The position numbers and the translations under genes were made by a program. The notes beneath the pieces are model-generated. The model saw only the letters and a program-made list of their open reading frames with translations. It did no database searches and was not told the DNA's origin. This document shows positions 1-9,700 of a stretch of 13,886 nucleotides of DNA, piece after piece. This stretch comes from Verrucomicrobiia bacterium (GTDB lineage Bacteria; Verrucomicrobiota; Verrucomicrobiia; Verrucomicrobiales; Akkermansiaceae): NCBI GenBank assembly GCA_947460915.1, contig CANHKJ010000059.1, forward strand, positions 1 through 13,886. The letters are read 5' to 3'. How positions within the stretch are numbered: position 1 is the stretch's first letter; each line of letters opens with the position of its first letter.

Positions 1-1
1 C

Positions 2-3000
2 TCTACCTTGACGGTAGTATCGAACGTGCAGTTGGGTGAGTCGGCGAATTCTGATATCACGCTGAACATCAACGGCACATCGACATTTTCGCAAACGAGC
101 ACCACTGGCGGAAGCACGAGACTGGGGATTGCGAATGGAGCCAAAGGCACGATTAACGTGGGCGGTGGCACGGCAAATTTTCAGCGAGATTTGATTCTCG
201 GTGCAGGAGGCACAGGATCAGGAAAATTGGTGCTGAATTCAGGAATAGTGAACATGGCCTCGACCGTGGAACGTTGGTTGATCGTTGGCAATGCCCCCGG
301 CGCGAGTGGTCAAATTGATGTCAATGGTGGGGAACTAAAATTGAATACGAACACGGACATTCGTATGAGCGTGGGCGCTTTTGCTACTACAGGTGTAGTA
401 AATCTGAGCGCTGGTGCGATCACCGGATACGTGGGCAATGGTGCGGGCGGTTTTAGTACTACAAGTGTAGTAGATATGCAGCAAGCCGGTACGGCAGCAT
501 CGAACAATACCTTCAACTTGAATGGTGGAACATTGACGATCGGGCAGGTGATTTCAACCGCTACGACAGGCTCACGGGCATTCAATTTCAATGGAGGCAC
601 TCTGAAAGCCGCGGGTGCGAATGTGAACTTTTTCAACATCGGAACTGGTAGCGCGACTGCATCGGTGAAAAGCGGTGGAGCGATCATTGACTCGAATGGT
701 TTTGATGTGACCGTTGTCAACTCTCTCGTCGATGGCACGGGCGGCGGTGGCCTCACAAAAAATGGCGCAGGCGCGCTGACCCTCTCTGGAGCAGCGAGCA
801 CATATACAGGTGCGACCAATGTAAACGTCGGCACGCTGAGAGTGAATGGGAATCTCACTTCGAACATCAGTGTCGCCAATGCGGCCACACTGAGTGGCAA
901 TGGTTCGACTACGGGAACCGCTTCATTTGCAACTGGTGCGACTTTATCGGTTGATCCAGTAGCAGGTGACTTTGCGGCAGCAGGAGTGAATTTCGCAGGC
1001 TCGACCACGCTATTTTTCAGTTCTGCGTTGACCACAGGAAACACCTACGACGTCATTACATACGCTGGTGGCACACTCTCGGGCACATCGAACTTGGTCA
1101 AAACAAGCCGTGGCAATTTTGCTGATACGGGGACAAAGCTTACTTTCACAGCAGGTGGTGTATTGACTGATACATGGAATGCCGTTTCGGGTACCTGGCA
1201 GATCGGTGTTAGCACACCGTGGAGCAATGGCTTTGACGGTGAGTTTTGGAATAGCGATACTGTTGTGTTTGACGATACTACGGGCGTTGATTCTACAGCC
1301 ACGATCGTAGGCAATGTGGTGCCAGCAGCGGTGAATGTTTCTGGTGCTACCAATCACACGTTTGCAGGAAGTGGTGCGATTTCGGGATCCGCAGCGATTA
1401 ATAAAACGGGCACGGGTACGTTGACGATCGGCAACGTTAACACCCACACTGGTGCCTTAACGATTTCAGAAGGCACGGTCGTCTCCACCGTTAGCGGAGG
1501 ATTGAGCACTGCCGCTGCGACCGTCCTTGCTGGTGGTACTTTGAACCTTGGTGGTATTAGCCAAACCTCGGGAGCCTTTTCGATTACCGCCGCTGCGGCC
1601 TCGGGTGACACTGTTTCTAACGGCACGCTGAATCCGACATCGACCACCGTCAGCAATGCTTCGGGCAATGCGATTGTTTCTGCAGCGATTGGAGCCGGAC
1701 CCTTGGTGAAAACTGGTGCGGGTACACTGACCATGAGTGGTGGTGCGAACTTTAATGGTGGTATCAATGCTTTCGGCGGCTCCTTTGTTTCCGTTCTAAA
1801 AGAAGGTCAAACGGAGATTACAGCCGGCACTTATAGTTACAACAATGGCGAACTTGTCGTTGGCGGACTTGATGCAGTGGGCACCAACAGCGAATTGAAA
1901 ATTTCCAATGCGGGTGCTCTGACCAACATGTCATGGTTGAGCATCGGCCGTGGCAATGGCACCGGCGCGACTTCCTCTAACGTAAGTCTCTACGATACAT
2001 CAAGCATCTCTGCTGCGAACATGTCGGCGGGTTTCAATGGAGGCAACGCCGCGACTGCTCCGAAAAGTGTCATCTCGTTGAACAATAGTTCCTCCTGGAA
2101 CATTGGTTCAGGTGGCGGTTTCTTCGTTGCCGAAAGTCCTGGCTCACATGTGACGATGAACCTCAGTGGTAGTTCGACCGTTGCCATCAATGGCAATGGC
2201 ACTGCGATTAACCGCAGCATTGGTCATCTCGGCACCGGGATTTTGAATGTCAGTGGCTCTGCCAACTTCACGGATCAAAGCAATCTGGCGCTAAACATTG
2301 GTTTCCAAGGTGGTGTTGGCGAAGTTAATGTCAATGGTGCGACGGCTCAGTTCAATCATCCGAACGGTGAAGTGCGCGTGGGTGCCGCGAATGCCAACGG
2401 AGCCTTTACTGGAGGTTCTGGCACGATTACGATCACCGAGGGCAATGCCGTGGTGGGTGCCTTGACTTTGGCGCGCGGGAATAACAGTGCCGCGCAGATC
2501 AATGGCACGGTGAATGTGAACGGTGGCACATTTACCTCGACGGGTGATGTGGTCCTCGGCTACGCAGGTGCGGGCAATGTGGGACGTCTCAACGTCAACG
2601 GTGGTACATTCAACGTCGGCACAACGGCGTCCAAGTGGTTGCAAGTGGGAAGTTACGATACTGCGATTGCTGAAGTTGTAATCGGTTCGGGTAACCTGAA
2701 CTTGAATACCAATTCTGCGATCAAGATGAGCCGACAAAATGGAACAGGGGCTCATACATTTACCATGAATGGTGGCAATGTTACGTATTTCAGTGACAAT
2801 GCGACAACGGTTGGCGGAACGGGAGATCTCGACTTGCAATATGTTGGTGCCGCGACCACGAACAATACATTCCATTTGAATGGCGGTGTGCTGACGGTCC
2901 CGAAAATCATCACCACGACTGATTCGGGAACGGTTGCCCTGAATTTGAATGGTGGCACGATCAAGGCAACAAACAACGAGGCCAATTTCCTCACCTTGGG

Positions 3001-3658
3001 TGGAGAAAATCAAAAGGTCTACGTCAAGAGCGGCGGAGCGGTGATCGATACCAACGGCTATGACATCACGATTGCCGAAGGGCTCGTTGATGGTGGAGGT
3101 AACGGTGGTCTAACGAAAAATGGCGAAGGCACTTTGACATTGTCGGGCACTAGCACCTACACAGGAACAACTACCGTCAATGCTGGTACGCTCTATATCA
3201 CGGGTGCTCTGGCCTCTACGAATTTTGTTGTTGAAGCAGGAGCAACCGTTGCAGGAAATGGTACCATCAGCAGCGATGTAACTTTGGATGCAGGTGCAGA
3301 ACTGAATCTCACGGGGGCAACGATCGATCTCGCAGGTAGTTCGAATATCCTCACCGTTGGTCTGAGCAATTCCATCACTCTTACAGACTTCGGTTTTGCG
3401 AACATCGTCGGTTGGGACGCGACTTCGGCAGCAGATGGCACCTACACTTTAATCAATGGTGCGAGTTCCGTGACGTTCAACGGCACGACTCCTACGGCCG
3501 CAACTCCATTTTGGATTGTTCCCGATGTGAAAAAAGGCTACTTTCAGCAAGGTAGTTTGCAGGCGGTGATCGTCACCGTTCCTGAGACAAGCAGTGCGCT
3601 ACTTGGGGTGCTGGGTGCTTCTTGTGTATTCTTACGCCGCAGAAGGAATGCGAACTGA
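2..3658 (+). CDS. Autotransporter-associated beta-strand repeat protein with PEP-CTERM-like tail (5' partial)
   Basis: The reading frame is open to the left window edge, so the start and signal peptide are missing; the TTG at position 8 is probably internal. Residues below count from that TTG. The protein is rich in Gly, Thr, Asn and Ser, with many NGGT-type turns, as expected of a right-handed beta-helix. At least four copies of the autotransporter-associated repeat (K-x-G-x-GTLTL...TYTG...GTL) lie near residues 248-282, 463-495, 565-597 and 1034-1067. A WNAVSGTW...W motif near 390 is typical of these proteins. The last 25 residues hold VPETS (from V1191), a short hydrophobic stretch and RRRR, which resembles a PEP-CTERM sorting signal with Thr in place of the second Pro. 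Such proteins are expected to be exported and processed by exosortase at the cell surface. Residues 47-317 and 833-1102 are homologous. The substrate or binding partner is unknown. A possible terminator hairpin follows the stop. Confidence 0.88.
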   Translation, partial: STLTVVSNVQLGESANSDITLNINGTSTFSQTSTTGGSTRLGIANGAKGTINVGGGTANFQRDLILGAGGTGSGKLVLNSGIVNMASTVERWLIVGNAPGASGQIDVNGGELKLNTNTDIRMSVGAFATTGVVNLSAGAITGYVGNGAGGFSTTSVVDMQQAGTAASNNTFNLNGGTLTIGQVISTATTGSRAFNFNGGTLKAAGANVNFFNIGTGSATASVKSGGAIIDSNGFDVTVVNSLVDGTGGGGLTKNGAGALTLSGAASTYTGATNVNVGTLRVNGNLTSNISVANAATLSGNGSTTGTASFATGATLSVDPVAGDFAAAGVNFAGSTTLFFSSALTTGNTYDVITYAGGTLSGTSNLVKTSRGNFADTGTKLTFTAGGVLTDTWNAVSGTWQIGVSTPWSNGFDGEFWNSDTVVFDDTTGVDSTATIVGNVVPAAVNVSGATNHTFAGSGAISGSAAINKTGTGTLTIGNVNTHTGALTISEGTVVSTVSGGLSTAAATVLAGGTLNLGGISQTSGAFSITAAAASGDTVSNGTLNPTSTTVSNASGNAIVSAAIGAGPLVKTGAGTLTMSGGANFNGGINAFGGSFVSVLKEGQTEITAGTYSYNNGELVVGGLDAVGTNSELKISNAGALTNMSWLSIGRGNGTGATSSNVSLYDTSSISAANMSAGFNGGNAATAPKSVISLNNSSSWNIGSGGGFFVAESPGSHVTMNLSGSSTVAINGNGTAINRSIGHLGTGILNVSGSANFTDQSNLALNIGFQGGVGEVNVNGATAQFNHPNGEVRVGAANANGAFTGGSGTITITEGNAVVGALTLARGNNSAAQINGTVNVNGGTFTSTGDVVLGYAGAGNVGRLNVNGGTFNVGTTASKWLQVGSYDTAIAEVVIGSGNLNLNTNSAIKMSRQNGTGAHTFTMNGGNVTYFSDNATTVGGTGDLDLQYVGAATTNNTFHLNGGVLTVPKIITTTDSGTVALNLNGGTIKATNNEANFLTLGGENQKVYVKSGGAVIDTNGYDITIAEGLVDGGGNGGLTKNGEGTLTLSGTSTYTGTTTVNAGTLYITGALASTNFVVEAGATVAGNGTISSDVTLDAGAELNLTGATIDLAGSSNILTVGLSNSITLTDFGFANIVGWDATSAADGTYTLINGASSVTFNGTTPTAATPFWIVPDVKKGYFQQGSLQAVIVTVPETSSALLGVLGASCVFLRRRRNAN
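146..958 (+). repeat. Internal duplication, copy 1 of a ~270-residue block
   Basis: This segment of the first gene aligns without large gaps with 2504-3313 at a constant offset of about 786 residues. Anchors in this copy are GTINV at residue 47, WLIVG at 90, NNTF near 166, KSGGAIID near 220 and GGLTKNG at 247. The divergence shows that the duplication is old or under diversifying drift; it is a protein-level repeat rather than a recent DNA duplication. Confidence 0.8.
2504..3313 (+). repeat. Internal duplication, copy 2 of the ~270-residue block
   Basis: This is the partner of 146-958. Matching anchors are GTVNV at residue 833, WLQVG at 877, NNTF at 952 and GGLTKNG at 1033. In the stretch from SGGA to TYTG I count 32 identical residues of about 47; the flanks are less similar. 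The region between the copies carries a different set of beta-strand repeats. Confidence 0.8.
3578..3655 (+). other. PEP-CTERM-like C-terminal sorting signal
   Basis: The signal is tripartite. The VPETS motif is followed by a hydrophobic segment (SALLGVLGASCVFL) and a basic RRRR cluster at the extreme C-terminus. Family knowledge: PEP-CTERM tails are recognised by exosortase (EpsH-like) proteases. The usual motif is V/I-P-E-P; here Thr replaces the second Pro. The hydrophobic run is shortish and contains a Cys. Confidence 0.75.
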
Positions 3659-3697
3659 TTTCGTTCGTAGCTATCAAAATTGAATGATTGAAGATGG

Positions 3698-3730
3698 GGG
3701 CGGTTCGAAAAAATCGCCCTCTTCTTAGTT
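3698..3730 (+). terminator. Possible intrinsic terminator after the first gene
   Basis: A 7-bp stem, GGGCGGT (3698-3704) with ATCGCCC (3713-3719) and one G-T pair, encloses an 8-base A-rich loop. A pyrimidine-rich tail, TCTTCTT, follows. It starts 39 bases after the stop at 3658 and ends before the next start at 3740. The tail is not a pure T run, so termination may be weak. Confidence 0.45.
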
Positions 3731-3739
3731 AAAAAACCC

Positions 3740-6700
3740 ATGAATGCAGCTCGATCAATAGTTTTCGCCACGATTGCTTGTCTGTTTTTCTCGCTTTGCG
3801 CTCAAGCGGGCATCGTGTCGTTTACTGCCTCGCGCGAGACGTTTTTACCGGGGCAACAGGTGGTCTTGTCTTGGGATGTAACGGCGGGAGATGCCATTTC
3901 GATCAGTCCGAGCGTAGGAGCGGTATCGGGTGCAACAGGATCGGTGACGGTGGTGCCGACGGCAGATACCACCTACTTGTTGACGAATGCCACCAGTGGC
4001 ACAACAGCTTCGGTATCGTTGAGCATGCTCAAAGCTGCAACGTTAAAACATCGTTGGTCCTTCAATGAGGGATCGGGAAATACAGTAATCGATTCCGTCG
4101 CAGCAGTAAATGGCGTGATCGTTCCGTCATCGTCTACTACTCCAGCGAATCAGCATTCGCGCTCGGCATCGATGGTGACATTGCCCGGTGGAAGCTCGGG
4201 AACACGCCCCTATATTGATTTGCCGAATACGAGTATGTCTGGTCTTGAAGAAGTCACTATCGAGGGATGGATGACGCCGATTCAGCCCAGTGGAACGAAT
4301 ACGCGAATATGGCAGCGAGTTTTTGATTTTGGTACGGGAACCGCAGGGGAGGTGACCTCACGCGGCGGGACATTTAGCGGAGTATCGTATCTTTTTCTCG
4401 CGTTGCAAAATGGCACAAACACGGGAGTGAAAGTGCCTGGTATTCGTGATGATGGGACGGAGCAGAACATTTCGATCGCTGATGCGATTGGCTACGGTGC
4501 AGAATTTCATTTTGCCTATGTCTATGATCTCGATGGCAATGCGGGATCACCACAGATCCGCTATTATAAAAATGGTGTCTTAATGACTTCGCTCAACACG
4601 CCACATTTACTCACGGGCATCCCTTTTGACAATGTGTGGTTGGGGCGATCGAATTGGTCTGCTGACTCGAATACGCAGGCAAGCTACAACGAGTTTCGGA
4701 TTTGGAATCGTTCGATGAGCGCGGAGCGAGTGGCGGACAATACCGCGGCGGGGGCTGATGCTTTTCCCTCATCTGTTAGCATCGATTCCTTGACGGCCTT
4801 TCCTGCACTCACGATCGAGTCGGGCCAAACGGCTCGTCTTTCGTATGTGATCGCGAATCCCTCGGGTGGGAGTTTTACGGCATCGATCAATCAAGGCGTC
4901 GGCGCGGTCACGGGCACGGAAGGATTTGTCTCCGTCACTCCCACGGCAACGACAACTTACACGCTTAGCGTCACAGCGGGTGCGATCACGCGCACGGCAA
5001 ATGTCACGGTGACAGTGACGCCAGGTTCGAATCCTGCGGCGGAAAATCTGAGTTATCAAATTCCGCATAGCACAACGACGGCCGCACGTGTGGTGGCCAA
5101 TGATTATCAAACGAATTCGCTTAGCTATAGCATCGTCACTCCACCTGCCAATGGTGTGCTTTCGGGAACGGCACCATTTTATTTTTACACGCCGAATGCC
5201 GGATTTGCGGGAGTTGATAGCTTTACTTACAAAGCGAACGATGGTGGGCTCGACTCAAATACGGCCACAGTCACGCTCACGGTGTTACCTGCACCCTCAG
5301 CGCCGACGGCGATCACGGCGAGCGATTCGGTAATCTACACGGATGCGGTGAATGGTTCGTTCATTGCCCGATTGCGCACCACCGATGGCAATCCCGATGA
5401 TACGTTTAGCTATGCGTTGGTGAACGGCGTGGGTGATACGCACAATGCTTGGTTTACACTCACTCAGCATCAATTGCTGAGCGCTCGCAATTTCTTGTTA
5501 GATAGTGGTGTCGCGGTTTCGATTCGTGTGCGAGTGACAGATTCTGCGTCGAACAGCTTTGAGCAAGTGTTAACATTTTCTGTTAGCCCGCGACCACAGA
5601 CAGTGATGATTCATGAGATCAACTACAATCCATCGCGTAATACCCAAGCAAGCGAGTTCATTGAATTGTTCAATCCTACGTCAGCAGCGATCGACCTCAG
5701 TAGTTGGCGTTTAGCAAATGCGGTGGATTATTTATTCCCCGTTGGCACCACCATTCCTGCCAATGGCTATCTGGTGATTGCAGAAAATCCAGCAGTGATC
5801 CAGAGCATGTATGCGGTTGCCTCGTTAGGTCCGTGGACCGGTGGATTGAGTTCGCAAGGAGAATCGATCGAACTGAGGAATGCCGTGGGCAATGTAGTGG
5901 ATAGCGTGGATTATGGAAATTCCGCACCATGGCCGACGGCGCCGAATGGCGACGGTGCCTCGCTAGAGTTAGTCAATGGAACCTTCGATAACAACGTGGG
6001 CGGAGCGTGGAGCGCTTCGACTTCGGTAATCGCGAGTCAAACGTATCTCAGTGCTGGATCAGCGGGATGGCAGTATTTCAAAGGAACCAGCGAGGCTTCA
6101 ACTCCGATGACGGCTTGGCGTGCGGAGAGTTTCAACGACAGTGCTTGGACGAGTGCTACCATGCCGCTAGGGATATTTAAAATTAATAGCGATACGCCTT
6201 CTTCGTTCAATGCCGAAACGGGTGTGACATTGGCGACGCAGATCAATGACATGGCGACGTTCAATGGTTCGTCTTTCACTACCGCCTATAACTCCGTCTT
6301 TTTGCGAAAAAATTTCACCGTCACTGGTGCGATCCCGCGAGCCTTGGTGCTTCGCGTGATGCGCAATGATGCGGCGATCGTTTACATCAATGGCACGGAA
6401 GTCGCGCGCTTTGGGTTTTCTCCTGATGCTCCCGTCGAACCCGCTTACAATTCCACCGCGATCTATGAGCGGGCGAACGACCCTTGGAGCGATATTCTAT
6501 GGCTCAATCCAGGCACCTTATTGCATCAAGGAACCAATACTATGGCGATCCATGCGTATGCGAAACCACCGCAATTGCGAGCCAATCAAGAAGACGTAGG
6601 AGTCTATCGGATTTTTGATTTTTGTGTCGATGCCGACCTCCGCACACCTGCAGAAATGATCGGTACACCCGGTGCGGCAAACTCATCGGCAGTGACCAAT

Positions 6701-9700
6701 GCCGCACCCCCCGTGCGGAATGTCGACCACAGTCCCTCTGCGCCGAAACCTTGGGAGTCGATCAAAATCACCGCGCGCGTCAGTGATGCGCAAGGTCTGG
6801 GCAGTGTCCAGTTGGCTTATCAGATTTGCACCGCCGGCAATTACATTCCCGCGACTTTGCCGCGGACTACAGCGCAAGTGTTAGCCGATGCGAGTATTCC
6901 GCCTCCTGCGAACCCTGCCTTCGAGGACCCCGCGAATTGGACAGTGATTCCGATGACCGATGCTGGCGGACTCAATGATCAAGCGGGTGATGGCATTTTC
7001 ACTGCGATCATTCCCGCGCAACCACATCGCACGCTGATTCGTTATCGCATCGTCGCAACCGATCTCACGGGAAACATCCGCACGATACCCGCTGCCAATG
7101 ACCCGCGGAGAAATTTCGCGGCGTATTCGTATCATCGTGTGCCGAATTTCACAGCGGGTGGTACGACATACACTGCCGACACTCTGGACGACATTCCCGT
7201 CTATCAATTGCTGATGCGTCCTGCAGATTTCACTTCGTTGTTAGCCTACAATGGTGGTGATCAATATGCGAACAGCAGTGCCTTGAACGTGTTGAATGCT
7301 CGGCATTATGAAAACTTTCTTGGTACTATGATCGTAGGAGATCAAGTGATGGATCACACCGCGATGCGCCTGCGCGGCGGTAACTCGCGCTATATGGGAG
7401 CGGGCAAACGCCATTTCCGATTCAATTTTCCGAAAGGTCACATGCTGCAAGCCTACGACGAGAAAGGCAACAAGTACGGCGCAAAGTGGGACTCCTTGTT
7501 ATTCAATAAATTGTTCGGAAACAAGGGTGCGTATGACTTTGGACTTCCTTATGAAGTGGGCACCAAGCTCTGGGGATTGCAAGGTGTGCCGATGCCTGAG
7601 GCCACCTATGTGCACTTTCGAGTGGTGCGTGATGCCGATGAAAATCACGCCACTAACGGTGACTTTTGGGGGCTCTACCAAGCTCTCGAATTGCCCGAGG
7701 GAAAAAATTTCCTCGATGCTCGCAATTTGCCCAAGGGGAATTTTTATAAGACTACCGACTGGCAACAAAATGGTGAAATGGACCAACGCTACCAAGCGCC
7801 GGGCGCGCCGGAGTTTGCGGAGGATTTTGACAACATTCGCTACAACATTCACCAAACCACGGCGCAAAGCGACATCGAACGATTCATCAACATGCCGCTT
7901 TGGTATAAATACAACGCGGTTCAGGAAGCGATCCGGCACTACGATATTTTCACCGAACCGACAGGTCGGCATCGGGTGAAAAATTTGATCTGGTATTTTC
8001 ATCCAACGGAAAATTCGAACGGACTCGGTCAACTTTGGTACATGCCTTACGATTGGGATGCCTCGTTCGGGCCGAACTGGAATAACGGCTGGGATAATAC
8101 GCACAATGCGATTTACAATCACGATGCCATTACCGATTCGCCAACTTGGCAATTGCCGATGGCCAATCGCGATCCAATGAAAATCGCTCACCGCAATGCG
8201 ATCCGCGAGTTTCGTGATCTCGTGTGGTATCGAGAACCTTCGACCGGGCGTGGGCCTTTTGACGACATCATCGATGATGCGATGGCACCGATCGCGCAGT
8301 TCTATCAAGCCGACATGGCGCGCTGGCAGAATAATGCGGGCGCTGCGGCGTATTGGCCCGGTGGTGCTCCGGCGAAAGTCCAGGACATGAAAAATTTCTC
8401 ATTCGTGAGTTGGTCCGATCCCTTTGGTGGCGATCCAGCTGTGGGTGCTGGTGGTCGTGCGGCGCACTTGGATGCCATCAGCGATGCGATCGATAGCGGC
8501 TTGTTACCAGCCACTCCGACGATCACTTACAATGGAGCACCAAGTTTTCCTGTCGATGGACTGGCTTTCGCGAGCTCTGCATTTGCCGATCCCCAAGGGC
8601 CTAACACATTTCAAGCAATGCAATGGCGCATTGGGGAAGTGACCGATGCCAATGCTCCCGCATACGATCCTCTTGCGGATCGGATCTACGAAGTCACACC
8701 CGTGTGGGAAAGTGGCACACGTACCAGTTTTGCGAGCACTCAATTGATCCCCGGCGCGGCATTGCGCGTGGGGCATAGTTATCGTGCACGAGTCCGTCAT
8801 CAAGATAGCTCGGGCCGCTGGAGTCACTGGAGCGCGCCGGTTTCGTTTACGACCACGATTTCGAATTACGTCGAGATTCTGAAACAGAATTTGATGATTT
8901 CAGAAATTATGTATCATCCCGATGTGCCCAGTGCGGCTGAGGCCGCGGCGGGATTTGTGGAGTCGGATTTTGAATACATCGAGTTGCTCAACATATCGCC
9001 GAGCCTCACGCTTGATCTCACCAATGTGCGCTTCACCAAGGGTATTGATTTTGATTGGGCCTTTGCCTCGACCACTTCACTCGCTCCGGGACAGCGTGTT
9101 TTGATCGTGAAAAAACAAGCGGCATTCGTGATGCGATACGGAGAGGCTTCAGTTCCGATCGTTGGCGAGTGGGATTCGTTAGATAGTTTGTCGAACAACG
9201 GCGAGCAGCTGAAGTTATCCTATGGTGCTGGCGTAGCGATCCATGATTTTGTCTATGATGACTTGGCGCCTTGGCCGACCGCTGCGGATACAGGAATTTA
9301 TTCGTTGGTGTTGTTTGATCCCATGAGTGCACCCAACCACGGAATTGGCATCAACTGGCGAGCAAGCTATGTGATCAAAGGCACACCTGGCAGTAGTGAG
9401 TTTACATCCTACGCGGAGTGGGCTGCTCATTGGACTCTCAGTGATCCCGCAGGTGATCCTGATGGCGATGCTGTGGCCAATCGACTCGAATACATCCTCG
9501 GCGGCGATCCCACAGAAAACGATGTGAGCATTTTGCCTAAACCTTCGCGGCAAGGTGCGAATCTTGTTTTAGAGTTTCAGCGGCGAGATGGATCTGAATG
9601 GGGTGAAATGCTGATGCTCCAGAGCAGCACGAATCTCTCATCATGGCCACTCGCCAGTGAGGTTTTGCTTGGATCATCCTCGCTTGCGGCGGGCGAGTTG

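Noticed and set aside
310..1044. A 244-codon minus-strand frame, with others at 1354-1767 and 2291-3013, opposite the beta-strand repeat gene
   Set aside because: Pro/Val-rich translations are the expected antisense of a Gly/Thr/Asn-rich repeat protein; no motif supports them.
8266..8279. Perfect 14-bp palindrome CATCATCGATGATG in the CotH gene
   Set aside because: It encodes part of a DDIIDDA stretch; repeated Asp/Ile codons give such palindromes readily.
7499..8308. A 269-codon open frame on the minus strand inside the CotH gene
   Set aside because: The + strand protein here carries the conserved CotH motifs; the antisense translation shows no domain. It is a shadow of the codon bias.
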